6,976 nucleotides of DNA from an uncultured Eubacteriales bacterium (GTDB lineage: Bacteria; Bacillota; Clostridia; Monoglobales; Monoglobaceae). The position numbers were made by a program, and so were the translations under genes. Below are positions 1 to 5,975 of this stretch, piece by piece. Under the pieces are notes generated by a model that worked only from the letters and a program-made list of their open reading frames with translations, did no database searches and was not told where the DNA came from. Numbering within the stretch: the first letter of the stretch is position 1; each line of letters starts with the position of its first letter. The stretch lies in contig USLC01000041.1 in assembly GCA_900555375.1 (NCBI GenBank), positions 1-6,976 on the forward strand. The letters run 5' to 3'.

Positions 1-90
1 ACGCGGTCCCCCTCCCTTTAGGCAAGGGAGGCGTTGCCACAGGCAACCATCGCCCTTTTAGGCAAGGGAGGCATCGCCTCAGCGGCAAAG
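1..90. repeat. Two imperfect 40-bp tandem repeats with hairpin structure, downstream of topA
   Basis: The 13-mer AGGCAAGGGAGGC occurs at 20-32 and again at 60-72, a period of exactly 40 bp, with related flanks (CCCTTTAGG and CCCTTTTAGG). Copy 1 forms a perfect 8-bp stem, CCTCCCTT (11-18) with AAGGGAGG (24-31), followed by a second hairpin GTTGCC (33-38) with GGCAAC (42-47). In copy 2 the first stem has decayed to CCCTT/AAGGG. The block sits between the topA stop and the window edge. It resembles the short GC-rich palindromic intergenic repeats that are dispersed in many Clostridia genomes; that link is inference. It might also end transcription of topA, but no clear U-run follows a stem. Confidence 0.6.
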
Positions 91-115
91 AACTAAAATT
101 TTTCGCGGCATTTAA

Positions 116-2221
116 TTATTTTTTCTTTTCGGGTCGTCTCTCGTAATCGCACTCTTCGTTAAAGCACTTGTATGTCAGCGGCCCTCTGCCCCTGAAGGCG
201 CGGGTCTTCATAAGCGTGCTTCCGCACTTGGGGCACTTCTCGTTTGTCGGCTCGCTCCACGAAATAAAGTCGCAGCTGTCCGAATTTTCACACGTGTAAA
301 AGATTCCGCCCTTTCTTGACTTCCTCTCTATTACGTCGCCGCCGCACTTGGGGCATTTTGCGTCAATCTTCTTTACGATTGCCTTGGTATTGCGGCACTC
401 GGGGAAGCCGGGACAAGCCAGAAACTTTCCGAATCTGCCCTGTTTGTAGACCATAAGCCTGCCGCACTTGTCGCATACCACGTCCGAGACCTCGTCTTTA
501 ATCTCGATATTGCCGATTTTCTCTTCCGCCTCGTCAAGCGACTTTTTAAAGGGCCCGTAAAAGCTTCTGATTACGTCCTTCCACTCTACGTCGCCGTCCG
601 CAACCTCTTCTATCTCGTCCTCCATATGCGCGGTGAACTCTATATCCGCTATGTCCTTAAAGTTCTCAATCATCAGGTCGGTGACTATAAAACCAAGCTC
701 TGTCGGGTAGATAGCCTTGCCGTCTCTTGCGACATATCCCCTTGCCGAGATTGTGGCAATGGTGGGCGCGTACGTACTCGGTCTGCCTATTCCGTCCTCT
801 TCCATCGCCTTTACAAGCGACGCCTCTGTATATCTGGGCGGCGGCTGTGTAAAGTGCTGCTGCGGCTCGATTTCTTTAAGCTTAAGCTTTTGTCCCTCTT
901 CAAGCCGCGGAAGCTTTGAGGTCTTTTCCTCCGCTTCGTCCTTGCCCTCTACATAAAGGGTCATAAATCCCGCAAACTTGATTTCAGAGCCGGAAGCCCT
1001 TACCATATACTTATCGGCAACAATGTCCGCCGAGACCATATCCATAACCGCGTCCGACATCTGGCTTGCCATAAACCTCAGCCAAATCAGGCGGTATAAC
1101 CTAAGCAAGTCGGATTTAAGCTTATCCTTAAGCTTCTCGGGCGTATTGGCAGCCGCCGTCGGCCTGATTGCCTCGTGTGCGTCCTGGGCGCTTTTCTTTG
1201 CCTTATACTGCTTTGGAGTTTTGGGCACAAACTCCTGTCCGTAAGCCTGTGCGATATACTCTCTTGCCTCTTTCTGCGCAACCTCCGACACTCTGAGAGA
1301 GTCGGTTCTCATATACGAGATATAGCCCATCTCATAAAGCTGCTGCGCCGCTATCATTGTCCGCCTTGACGTAAAGTTAAGCTTGCGCGACGCCTCCTGC
1401 TGAAGCGTGCTGGTCGTAAACGGAGGCGCACTCTTGCGCTTTGTCTCCTTTTTTGTAAGCTTATTTACAAGGTAGTCGGCTTTTTTCAAAGCGTCAACAA
1501 TCACCATTGTCTCGCTCTCGTTATCAAGCGGCATCTTTTTGCCCGCCGCGCTTCCGTAAAACTTTGCCTTAAACGGAAGCTTGCCGCTTTCGTTGGTCAG
1601 CTTTAAGTCAATGCTCCAGTACTCTTCGGGGTTAAAGGCGTCTATCTCGCGCTCGCGGTCAACAATCAGGCGCATAACCGCCGACTGAACTCTGCCCGCG
1701 CTGAGACCCTTTTTTACCTTCTTCCAAAGAAGCGGGCTTATCTGATAGCCCACGATTCTGTCAAGAACGCGCCTTGCCTGCTGCGCGTCAACCAAGTTCA
1801 TATCAATCGGGCGCGCCTCTTTTACCGCCTCTTTTACAACGTCCTTCGTCACCTCGTTGAAGGTGATTCGGCAATCGCTTTTGGGGTCGATACCAAGCAC
1901 GTTTGACAAGTGCCACGAAATCGCCTCGCCCTCGCGGTCGGGGTCGGTTGCCAGATACACTTTTGACGCATTTTTCGTCTTCTTCTTAAGCTTGGCGATA
2001 AGATCGCCCTTGCCGCGTATAGTTATATACTTCGGTTCAAAGTCGTTATCTATCTCTACGCCCATTGTGCTTTTGGGCAAGTCTCTGACGTGACCCATCG
2101 TTGCCTCTATATCGTATCCGCTTCCCAGATACTTTTTAATCAAATCAACCTTTGTCGGCGATTCGACAATAACCAGTTTCTTTTTTGAAGCCTTGCGTTT
2201 ACCTGCCTTTTTTTCGGCCAT
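116..2221 (-). CDS. topA: DNA topoisomerase I (type IA)
   Basis: This 701-residue protein relaxes negatively supercoiled DNA by cutting and passing one strand. The TOPRIM domain is at the N-terminus, with E20 in VIVESPTK and the acidic triad D93, D95, E97 in ATDPDREGE. The active-site tyrosine is Y303 in ISYMRTDS. Other family blocks are QARRVLDRIVGYQISPLLW (148-166), SAGRVQS (174-180) and EDGIGRPSTYAPTIATI (475-491). The C-terminus carries three complete four-cysteine zinc ribbons: C583/C586/C603/C609, C623/C626/C644/C650 and C663/C666/C686/C691. About 14 lysine-rich residues precede the TOPRIM core. The ATG start has GGGAGG 8 nt upstream. It follows dprA by 38 nt with no terminator between, and dprA-topA adjacency is common in Bacillota. 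Length and motifs are normal for a bacterial housekeeping topA. Confidence 0.97.
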   Translation of the reverse strand: MAEKKAGKRKASKKKLVIVESPTKVDLIKKYLGSGYDIEATMGHVRDLPKSTMGVEIDNDFEPKYITIRGKGDLIAKLKKKTKNASKVYLATDPDREGEAISWHLSNVLGIDPKSDCRITFNEVTKDVVKEAVKEARPIDMNLVDAQQARRVLDRIVGYQISPLLWKKVKKGLSAGRVQSAVMRLIVDREREIDAFNPEEYWSIDLKLTNESGKLPFKAKFYGSAAGKKMPLDNESETMVIVDALKKADYLVNKLTKKETKRKSAPPFTTSTLQQEASRKLNFTSRRTMIAAQQLYEMGYISYMRTDSLRVSEVAQKEAREYIAQAYGQEFVPKTPKQYKAKKSAQDAHEAIRPTAAANTPEKLKDKLKSDLLRLYRLIWLRFMASQMSDAVMDMVSADIVADKYMVRASGSEIKFAGFMTLYVEGKDEAEEKTSKLPRLEEGQKLKLKEIEPQQHFTQPPPRYTEASLVKAMEEDGIGRPSTYAPTIATISARGYVARDGKAIYPTELGFIVTDLMIENFKDIADIEFTAHMEDEIEEVADGDVEWKDVIRSFYGPFKKSLDEAEEKIGNIEIKDEVSDVVCDKCGRLMVYKQGRFGKFLACPGFPECRNTKAIVKKIDAKCPKCGGDVIERKSRKGGIFYTCENSDSCDFISWSEPTNEKCPKCGSTLMKTRAFRGRGPLTYKCFNEECDYERRPEKKK

Positions 2222-2259
2222 AAACCTTTCCTCCCGCTCACTTTATTTATCCCGAATAT

Positions 2260-3477
2260 TTATTCCGCCGATATCGAATAATAATCCCCCGCGTGCTCTT
2301 TTACCGCTCTTGCCATCATAAGCTGTATAATCAAAAAGCTCAGCTCTGTTGTCGGAATGTTACAGTCACGCGAAATATCGTCTATGTGAACAGCCTCGTT
2401 ATTATTATATAAATATTCAAGTATTATTCTTTGTTTGTCATCAAACTTTTCAAAATCAGGCTTTTTGCGAACCAAATTTTTCTTTATCTTTTCGGAATAT
2501 CCGTTGTTTTTATGTTTAATATTTGTTTCCGCCGATTCATACGGAAGCTCATTTGCCGATGTATCCGACAGCATTTTAAGCCCGTTGCTCAGCTCAATCG
2601 GATACGCGCCTATGTATTCTTCGACAATATCCTCGGCAGAGGTTATCAGCTTTGCGCTGTCTTTTATAAGACTGTTGGGAAGCTCTGCCCCTTTATCGTC
2701 GGGCTTTCCGGGGACCGCAAACAAATCGCGGTTTGATTCTATCGCCCACGCCGCGGAAAGCTTTGTTCCGCTGTGCAGGTCGCCCTCAACTATAACCGTC
2801 CCGCAGGACAGCCCTACCATTATTCTGTTTCTCTCTTTATAAAATGTGCCGCGCCCCGCCGTTCCGGGCGGTCTCTCGGATATCACGGCGCCGTTTTTGA
2901 TTATTTTATCATAAAGCCCGGCATTCTCTTTGGGATAGACAACGTCAACCCCTCCGGCAAGCAGGGCAACCGTTTGATGTCCCGCTTTTAAGGCCGCACT
3001 GTGCGCGCTGGCATCGATTCCCTTTGCCATTCCGCTGACTATAAGAATCCCCGCCTTTGCCAAATCATAGCTGAGCCTTGCGGCAAACTTTTTGCTGTAC
3101 TCTGAGCAGTCCCGTTTACCCGCGATTGTTATGCAGACAAGGTTGTCGATATCGGGAAGCTCGCCCTTTACATATAAAATCCGCGGAGGGTTATATATCT
3201 GCGCAAGCCTTTTGGGATACTTCTTATCCTCTGCCGTGATTATCGAAATCCCCGACTGTTCGCAGTATTCGGCAAGCTGACGCGCTTTGTCAAGCGAGCG
3301 CCGCGTCTTAAGCCTTGTTCTGATATCAAGCGCCGACAGCAGCTTTTTGTATGCCGCATCGGAATTATATATTTCCTCCGCGCTGCCGCACAGCCTTCGG
3401 CATTTGTCGATTAATGACGGATTATGCCCGCAAGTAATGTTAAGCCACAGCTTATATAACAAATCCTCGTCTGCCAC
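2260..3477 (-). CDS. dprA: DNA-processing protein DprA/Smf
   Basis: DprA binds incoming single-stranded DNA and loads RecA during natural transformation; it is also kept in many bacteria not known to be transformable. I place the start at GTG (3477-3475), giving 405 residues, because GAGG lies 9 nt upstream and the methyltransferase ends 13 nt before it. The reading frame stays open upstream, but that stretch overlaps the preceding gene and looks unlike DprA. An N-terminal helical domain (about 1-80) precedes the Rossmann-like core (about 87-290), with YPKRLAQIYNPPRILYVKG, VSGMAKGIDASAHSAAL (147-163), ERNRIMVGLS (215-224), SGTKLSAAWAIE (236-247) and FAVPG (253-257). A C-terminal winged helix is at about 345-403. 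Two core motifs differ from the usual form: IAGKRDCSEYS stands where IVGSRxxSxYG is expected, and LPNSLIKDSAKLI where GxNxLIxxGA is expected. Confidence 0.92.
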   Translation of the reverse strand: MADEDLLYKLWLNITCGHNPSLIDKCRRLCGSAEEIYNSDAAYKKLLSALDIRTRLKTRRSLDKARQLAEYCEQSGISIITAEDKKYPKRLAQIYNPPRILYVKGELPDIDNLVCITIAGKRDCSEYSKKFAARLSYDLAKAGILIVSGMAKGIDASAHSAALKAGHQTVALLAGGVDVVYPKENAGLYDKIIKNGAVISERPPGTAGRGTFYKERNRIMVGLSCGTVIVEGDLHSGTKLSAAWAIESNRDLFAVPGKPDDKGAELPNSLIKDSAKLITSAEDIVEEYIGAYPIELSNGLKMLSDTSANELPYESAETNIKHKNNGYSEKIKKNLVRKKPDFEKFDDKQRIILEYLYNNNEAVHIDDISRDCNIPTTELSFLIIQLMMARAVKEHAGDYYSISAE

Positions 3478-3490
3478 TTTAATACACCTC

Positions 3491-4279
3491 TTAATTCTGC
3501 GGACGCAGCATATACATAGCAATCCCCGCGGCGACAGCCGCGTTCAGAGACTCTGCCTTACCCTTCATATCGATTCTCACCGCCATATCGGATATGCTTA
3601 AAACCTCGTCCGATACGCCGTGCGCCTCGTTTCCTATAACAATGGCGCGCTTGCCCGAAATCTTTGCCGACTCTATGGGAACCGAATTATAAAGCGCGGT
3701 CGCCGCAATCGTAAACCCTGCCGATTTAAGCGCTGCCGCGGTGGCTGCGTCAAAGCCGCAAAACTTCATCCTAAAGACAGAACCCATTGCCGAGCGCACC
3801 GCCTTTGGGGCATATATATCGGTACAGCCCTGCCCGAGGCATATGCATTCGATTCCCGCCGCCTCTGCGGTGCGGATTATCGTACCCATATTGCCCGGCT
3901 CTGCAACGCCGTCCAAAATCAGGACATATGACATATCCTTAAATTCACCGTTCCGCGCCGCCCGCGCGGGAAGCCTCAAGACGGCGGCTATCCCCTGCGG
4001 CGTTTCGGTATCGCATATCTCGCCGAAGTTTCTGTCATCTGTAATATATACAATTTTATTATCTTTGTCAAGTCCGTTTACAAAATCTTTGTTTTTTTCA
4101 TAAAAGCCCTCTGACACAATCACAAAGTCAACAAGCTCCGCTCCGCAGCCGAGAGCGTCGCCCACAAGCCTAAGCCCCTCGGCGAAGTACCGTCCGCTTT
4201 TTTCTCTGCCGCGTTTTTTGTGAAGCGACCGCGCAAGCTTCAGCGCGGCGTTATCGCGGCTTGTAACAAATTTCAGCAT
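3491..4279 (-). CDS. SpoU/TrmH-family RNA 2'-O-ribose methyltransferase
   Basis: This 262-residue cytosolic enzyme should transfer a methyl group from S-adenosylmethionine to a ribose 2'-OH in rRNA or tRNA. An N-terminal substrate-binding domain (about 1-100) opens with VTSRDNAALKLARSL. The SPOUT knot domain has all three signature motifs: EPGNMGTIIRTAEAAG (127-142, with N130 and R136), the AIVIGNEAHGVS block (212-223), and IDMKGKAESLNAAVAA (236-251). It is closest in layout to the YsgA/RlmB-like group that often lies near rplT or pheST in Bacillota. The exact target nucleotide cannot be read from the sequence. The ATG has only a modest AAGG ribosome site, carried in one copy of a 13-bp tandem duplication (4279-4304). 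It follows the folate transporter gene by 12 nt and precedes dprA by 13 nt, so co-transcription is likely. Confidence 0.92.
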   Translation of the reverse strand: MLKFVTSRDNAALKLARSLHKKRGREKSGRYFAEGLRLVGDALGCGAELVDFVIVSEGFYEKNKDFVNGLDKDNKIVYITDDRNFGEICDTETPQGIAAVLRLPARAARNGEFKDMSYVLILDGVAEPGNMGTIIRTAEAAGIECICLGQGCTDIYAPKAVRSAMGSVFRMKFCGFDAATAAALKSAGFTIAATALYNSVPIESAKISGKRAIVIGNEAHGVSDEVLSISDMAVRIDMKGKAESLNAAVAAGIAMYMLRPQN

Positions 4280-4304
4280 TATTTACGCCCCTTATTTACG
4301 CCCC
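4279..4304. repeat. Perfect 13-bp tandem duplication at a gene junction
   Basis: Read on the minus strand, GGGGCGTAAATAA occurs twice back to back (4304-4292, then 4291-4279). The first copy holds the last codons and TAA stop of the folT-like gene. The second supplies the leader and the first base of the ATG of the methyltransferase. With a single copy, the stop and start would overlap as TAATG, so the duplication probably pushed two overlapping genes 13 bp apart. Confidence 0.85.
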
Positions 4305-4984
4305 TTGGATATATTGGATATAATCTTTAAGACCTCATACACAACCACGCTTTGTATGGGAAGCAAAATAATATTTTTGATTATTCTTGCGGGCAAAATG
4401 CCGACCATTCCGCTGCCCGCGGTCGGCGCAAGAGCGATTGAATTTAAAATGATGTTGACCGCGGCTATAACCGTAAGCTTACACAAAAAAACTCTTTTAA
4501 ACGTCAGCTCTCTGCCGTACAAAAGCATACCGTATATCATTCCCGCAACGGCGGTGTTTAGCGTATACGTAAACAAAAAGCCGCCCGTCGGCTTAAGGAC
4601 AAACGAAGCAGTGTCCGAAAGCAGAGCCACAATTCCGCCCGCAATCGGACCGAACATATAAGCCGCCGCCGGAGCCGTTATAAAGCCGAAGCCCACGCGC
4701 AGATACGACGAAAACGTAATCGAAAAGTATCCCAAAATTACGTTTAAGGCAATAAGCATTGCGCAAACCGCAAGATTTTTGGGCCTTTTCATTTCTTTAA
4801 GCCCGTCTTTGTTATGTACAATATTAAATATAAGCAAAACCGCAAATATTACCGTTATAAGCGCCGCGCCGACCCAGAAGCCCGATACCGCGTTCAAAAA
4901 CGCTTTAAACGGTTCAAGAAAAGTCTTTATCGACGCCTTTATCATATCCATACTGCCGTCAAATGTCTCGGCAAAATTTCGCAT
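4292..4984 (-). CDS. folT: Folate-family ECF transporter S component (FolT-like)
   Basis: This is a 230-residue integral membrane protein. FolT is the substrate-binding (S) subunit that captures folates and docks on the shared EcfA-EcfA'-EcfT energising module, which is not encoded in this window. Residues 65-225 match the family: a first core helix with the AxxxA contact motif (AMLIA, 75-79), YLRVGFGFI (94-102), FGPIAGGIVALLSD (111-124), GGFLFTYTLN (134-143) and several further hydrophobic helices. Unusually, about 64 residues precede this core and include an extra hydrophobic helix at about 35-56 after an amphipathic stretch. The ATG start is firm: AGGAGG lies 8 nt upstream, while M65 has no ribosome site. 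A THF-type riboswitch precedes the gene, which strengthens the folate assignment over riboflavin or other vitamins. Confidence 0.87.
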   Translation of the reverse strand: MRNFAETFDGSMDMIKASIKTFLEPFKAFLNAVSGFWVGAALITVIFAVLLIFNIVHNKDGLKEMKRPKNLAVCAMLIALNVILGYFSITFSSYLRVGFGFITAPAAAYMFGPIAGGIVALLSDTASFVLKPTGGFLFTYTLNTAVAGMIYGMLLYGRELTFKRVFLCKLTVIAAVNIILNSIALAPTAGSGMVGILPARIIKNIILLPIQSVVVYEVLKIISNISKGRK

Positions 4985-4989
4985 AAAAA

Positions 4990-5063
4990 ATACCTCCTCT
5001 TGCTATACGCGAAGCCTTCGCGCTGCCGATTGAACATACCGCCAACACAGCAAAAAGAGATAT
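4990..5063 (-). promoter_or_regulatory. Shine-Dalgarno-sequestering helix (expression platform) of the folT leader
   Basis: The leader segment AUAUCUCUUUUUGCU (5063-5049) can pair along its full 15-nt length with AGCAAGAGGAGGUAU (5004-4990), which contains the GAGGAGG ribosome site of folT. Twelve pairs are Watson-Crick and three are G-U. The 44-nt loop holds another perfect stem, CGCGAA (5022-5017) with UUCGCG (5013-5008). The pairing is seen directly; its role as a translational OFF state is inference. Confidence 0.65.
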
Positions 5064-5080
5064 TTCGTTGTGTATACAAA

Positions 5081-5120
5081 GCCTGCGCCGCGGCGCAAGC
5101 CCAAAGGGGAAGACCCCCAA
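5081..5120 (-). promoter_or_regulatory. Two GC-rich hairpins after the aptamer, possible attenuator
   Basis: In the transcript a GGGG-UCUU-CCCC hairpin (5117-5106) is followed by a strong stem at 5100-5081. The second stem starts GCUUGCGC, has a CGCG loop, and its other arm is followed by UUUGUAU. The short, interrupted U-run makes it a weak intrinsic terminator at best. It may be an attenuator or simply a structural spacer between the aptamer and the ribosome-site helix. Confidence 0.45.
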
Positions 5121-5121
5121 T

Positions 5122-5236
5122 CAGCGGGATGCGGCGACCGAACCGCGGTTTTTTAACACTTCGTTCGTCCGCCAACTCCCTGTGCGGACAACACTTCAGA
5201 CCGATTTACGGTTCAACGCTCGGACGCCTACTCTGT
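5122..5236 (-). ncRNA. Tetrahydrofolate (THF) riboswitch aptamer candidate
   Basis: This untranslated RNA lies about 140 nt upstream of the folT-like start. Conserved blocks of the THF/folE aptamer appear in order: GAGUAG near the 5' end, GCGUU, AAGUGU, a GGGA loop, AACGAAG, CGCGG and GCAUCC. Helices support it. P1 is CAG/CUG. P2 is GGCGUCCGA (5228-5220) with UUCGGUCGCC (5141-5132), with one U-U mismatch. P3 is GUCCGC (5188-5183) with GCGGAC (5172-5167). CGUU can pair with AACG, and GGGA in the P3 loop can form the expected pseudoknot with UCCC near the 3' end. An additional small hairpin, ACCG/CGGU (5212-5200), is inserted between GCGUU and AAGUG. Helix bases differ from the aptamer I remember while pairing is kept, which argues for a real RNA. 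The family match is from memory. Confidence 0.82.
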
Positions 5237-5243
5237 TAAAATT

Positions 5244-5272
5244 ATTGTATATGCCGGGCGGCATATACACAA
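5244..5272 (-). promoter_or_regulatory. Candidate promoter for the folT leader, overlapping a palindrome
   Basis: TTGTGT (5272-5267) and TACAAT (5249-5244) are 17 nt apart. The -10 element matches five of six consensus bases and the -35 element only three of six. The predicted start would be near 5237, exactly where the riboswitch aptamer begins, which favours the call. A perfect 9-bp inverted repeat, GTATATGCC (5268-5260) with GGCATATAC (5255-5247), fills the spacer and enters the -10 element. Confidence 0.45.
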
Positions 5273-5313
5273 AAGATTCTCTGCGGACTTACAAATGCCG
5301 CAAAAGAATCTTT
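5272..5313 (-). terminator. Bipartite intrinsic terminator after rplT
   Basis: Fifteen nt after the rplT stop, AAAGAUUCU (5313-5305) pairs with AGAAUCUUU (5280-5272). Inside it UGCGG pairs with CCGCA, separated from the outer stem by UU on one side and G on the other. The stem runs into UUUUGUGU, a short U-rich tail. Its position between the translation operon and the folT leader supports a terminator that is probably partial. Confidence 0.65.
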
Positions 5314-5328
5314 AAAAAGTCAAAATAA

Positions 5329-5673
5329 TTATTTAACCTGCTCTACAAGGTTCTTGAAAGCTTCGGGGTCGGATACGGCGATTTCCGCAAGCATCTTTCT
5401 GTTGATTTCAATACCCTTGTTCTTAAGACCGTTCATAAACTTGCTGTAGCTTATTCCGTTCATACGTGCAGCCGCATTGATACGGGCAATCCAAAGCTGT
5501 CTGAACTCTCTCTTCTTCGCCTTTCTGTCTCTGTATGCATAGCTCAGCGACTTCATAACCGCCTGATTTGCGGTTCTGAAAAGCTTGCTTTTTGCACCTC
5601 TGTAGCCCTTTGCGAGCTTCAAAATTTTCTTATGTCTTGCGCGGGTTTTAACAGCGCCTTTTACTCTTGCCAT
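5329..5673 (-). CDS. rplT: 50S ribosomal protein bL20
   Basis: This basic 114-residue protein binds 23S rRNA early in 50S subunit assembly. It begins [19 protein letters not shown] and carries the family blocks [17 protein letters not shown] (23-39), [18 protein letters not shown] (46-63) and [12 protein letters not shown] (72-83). The length is typical. AGGAG lies 8 nt before the ATG. It is the last gene of infC-rpmI-rplT, 47 nt after rpmI, with a perfect hairpin in that gap and a terminator just after the stop. In Bacillota L20 commonly represses this operon by binding the infC leader, and a candidate leader is present at 6492-6627. Confidence 0.98.
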   Translation of the reverse strand: MARVKGAVKTRARHKKILKLAKGYRGAKSKLFRTANQAVMKSLSYAYRDRKAKKREFRQLWIARINAAARMNGISYSKFMNGLKNKGIEINRKMLAEIAVSDPEAFKNLVEQVK

Positions 5674-5707
5674 TTATGTTACTCCTCTCTTATCTCGATT
5701 TAGGTTG

Positions 5708-5725
5708 AATAAGCCTCGGCTTATT
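5708..5725 (-). repeat. Perfect hairpin across the rpmI stop codon
   Basis: AATAAGCCGAGGCTTATT forms a 7-bp stem (AAUAAGC with GCUUAUU) around a CGAG loop and contains the UAA stop of rpmI. No U-run follows, so it is not an intrinsic terminator. It could tune rpmI-rplT coupling, mark an RNA processing site or slow decay. Confidence 0.6.
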
Positions 5726-5918
5726 TATAAGGCATCATACTTCTGATTGTAGCCTCATTTGCGCTTGAAAGATAACCGCCCTTTCTGAGGTGTCTCTTTC
5801 TCTTTGTTGACTTCTTGTTAAGAATGTGACTTCTGTAAGCCTTTGCTCTCTTAACCTTACCGCTCTTGGTAACACCAAAACGCTTAGCTGCTCCTCTGTG
5901 AGTTTTAATTTTAGGCAT
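5721..5918 (-). CDS. rpmI: 50S ribosomal protein bL35
   Basis: This 65-residue, very basic ribosomal protein of the large subunit shows the family hallmarks: [20 protein letters not shown] at the N-terminus, [20 protein letters not shown] (27-46) in the middle and [10 protein letters not shown] at the end. Length is standard. The ATG has AAGGAG 9 nt upstream. It lies 57 nt after infC and 47 nt before rplT, the classic conserved order. Its stop codon falls in a perfect stem-loop (5708-5725), the only odd feature. Confidence 0.98.
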   Translation of the reverse strand: MPKIKTHRGAAKRFGVTKSGKVKRAKAYRSHILNKKSTKRKRHLRKGGYLSSANEATIRSMMPYK

Positions 5919-5975
5919 AAAATTTCTCTCCTTCCGTATTACATATTGAATTAACCTTTTGGAAATTTACATCGT

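Noticed and set aside
860..2000. Repeated TTAAGCTT strings within topA
   Set aside because: They are lysine-leucine codons (KLKLKE-type stretches) in an A-rich gene.
3478..3522. Upstream extension of dprA overlapping the methyltransferase gene
   Set aside because: The GTG at 3477 has a well-placed GAGG site and begins the DprA-like sequence; the extra 15 residues are cysteine- and arginine-rich and unlike the family.
4942..5175. 77-codon minus-strand frame running through the folT leader into folT
   Set aside because: It has a TTG start without a well-spaced ribosome site, its composition is unlike a protein, and it overlaps the riboswitch region and the folT start in another frame.
5122..5236. 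T-box leader, suggested by ACCGCGG
   Set aside because: The AGGGUGGNACCGCG core is incomplete, no aminoacyl-tRNA synthetase or amino-acid gene follows, and the THF aptamer explains the segment better.
4814..5328. Plus-strand frames across the intergenic region between folT and rplT
   Set aside because: They lack ribosome sites, have odd composition and lie opposite the structured leader; no support for a gene.
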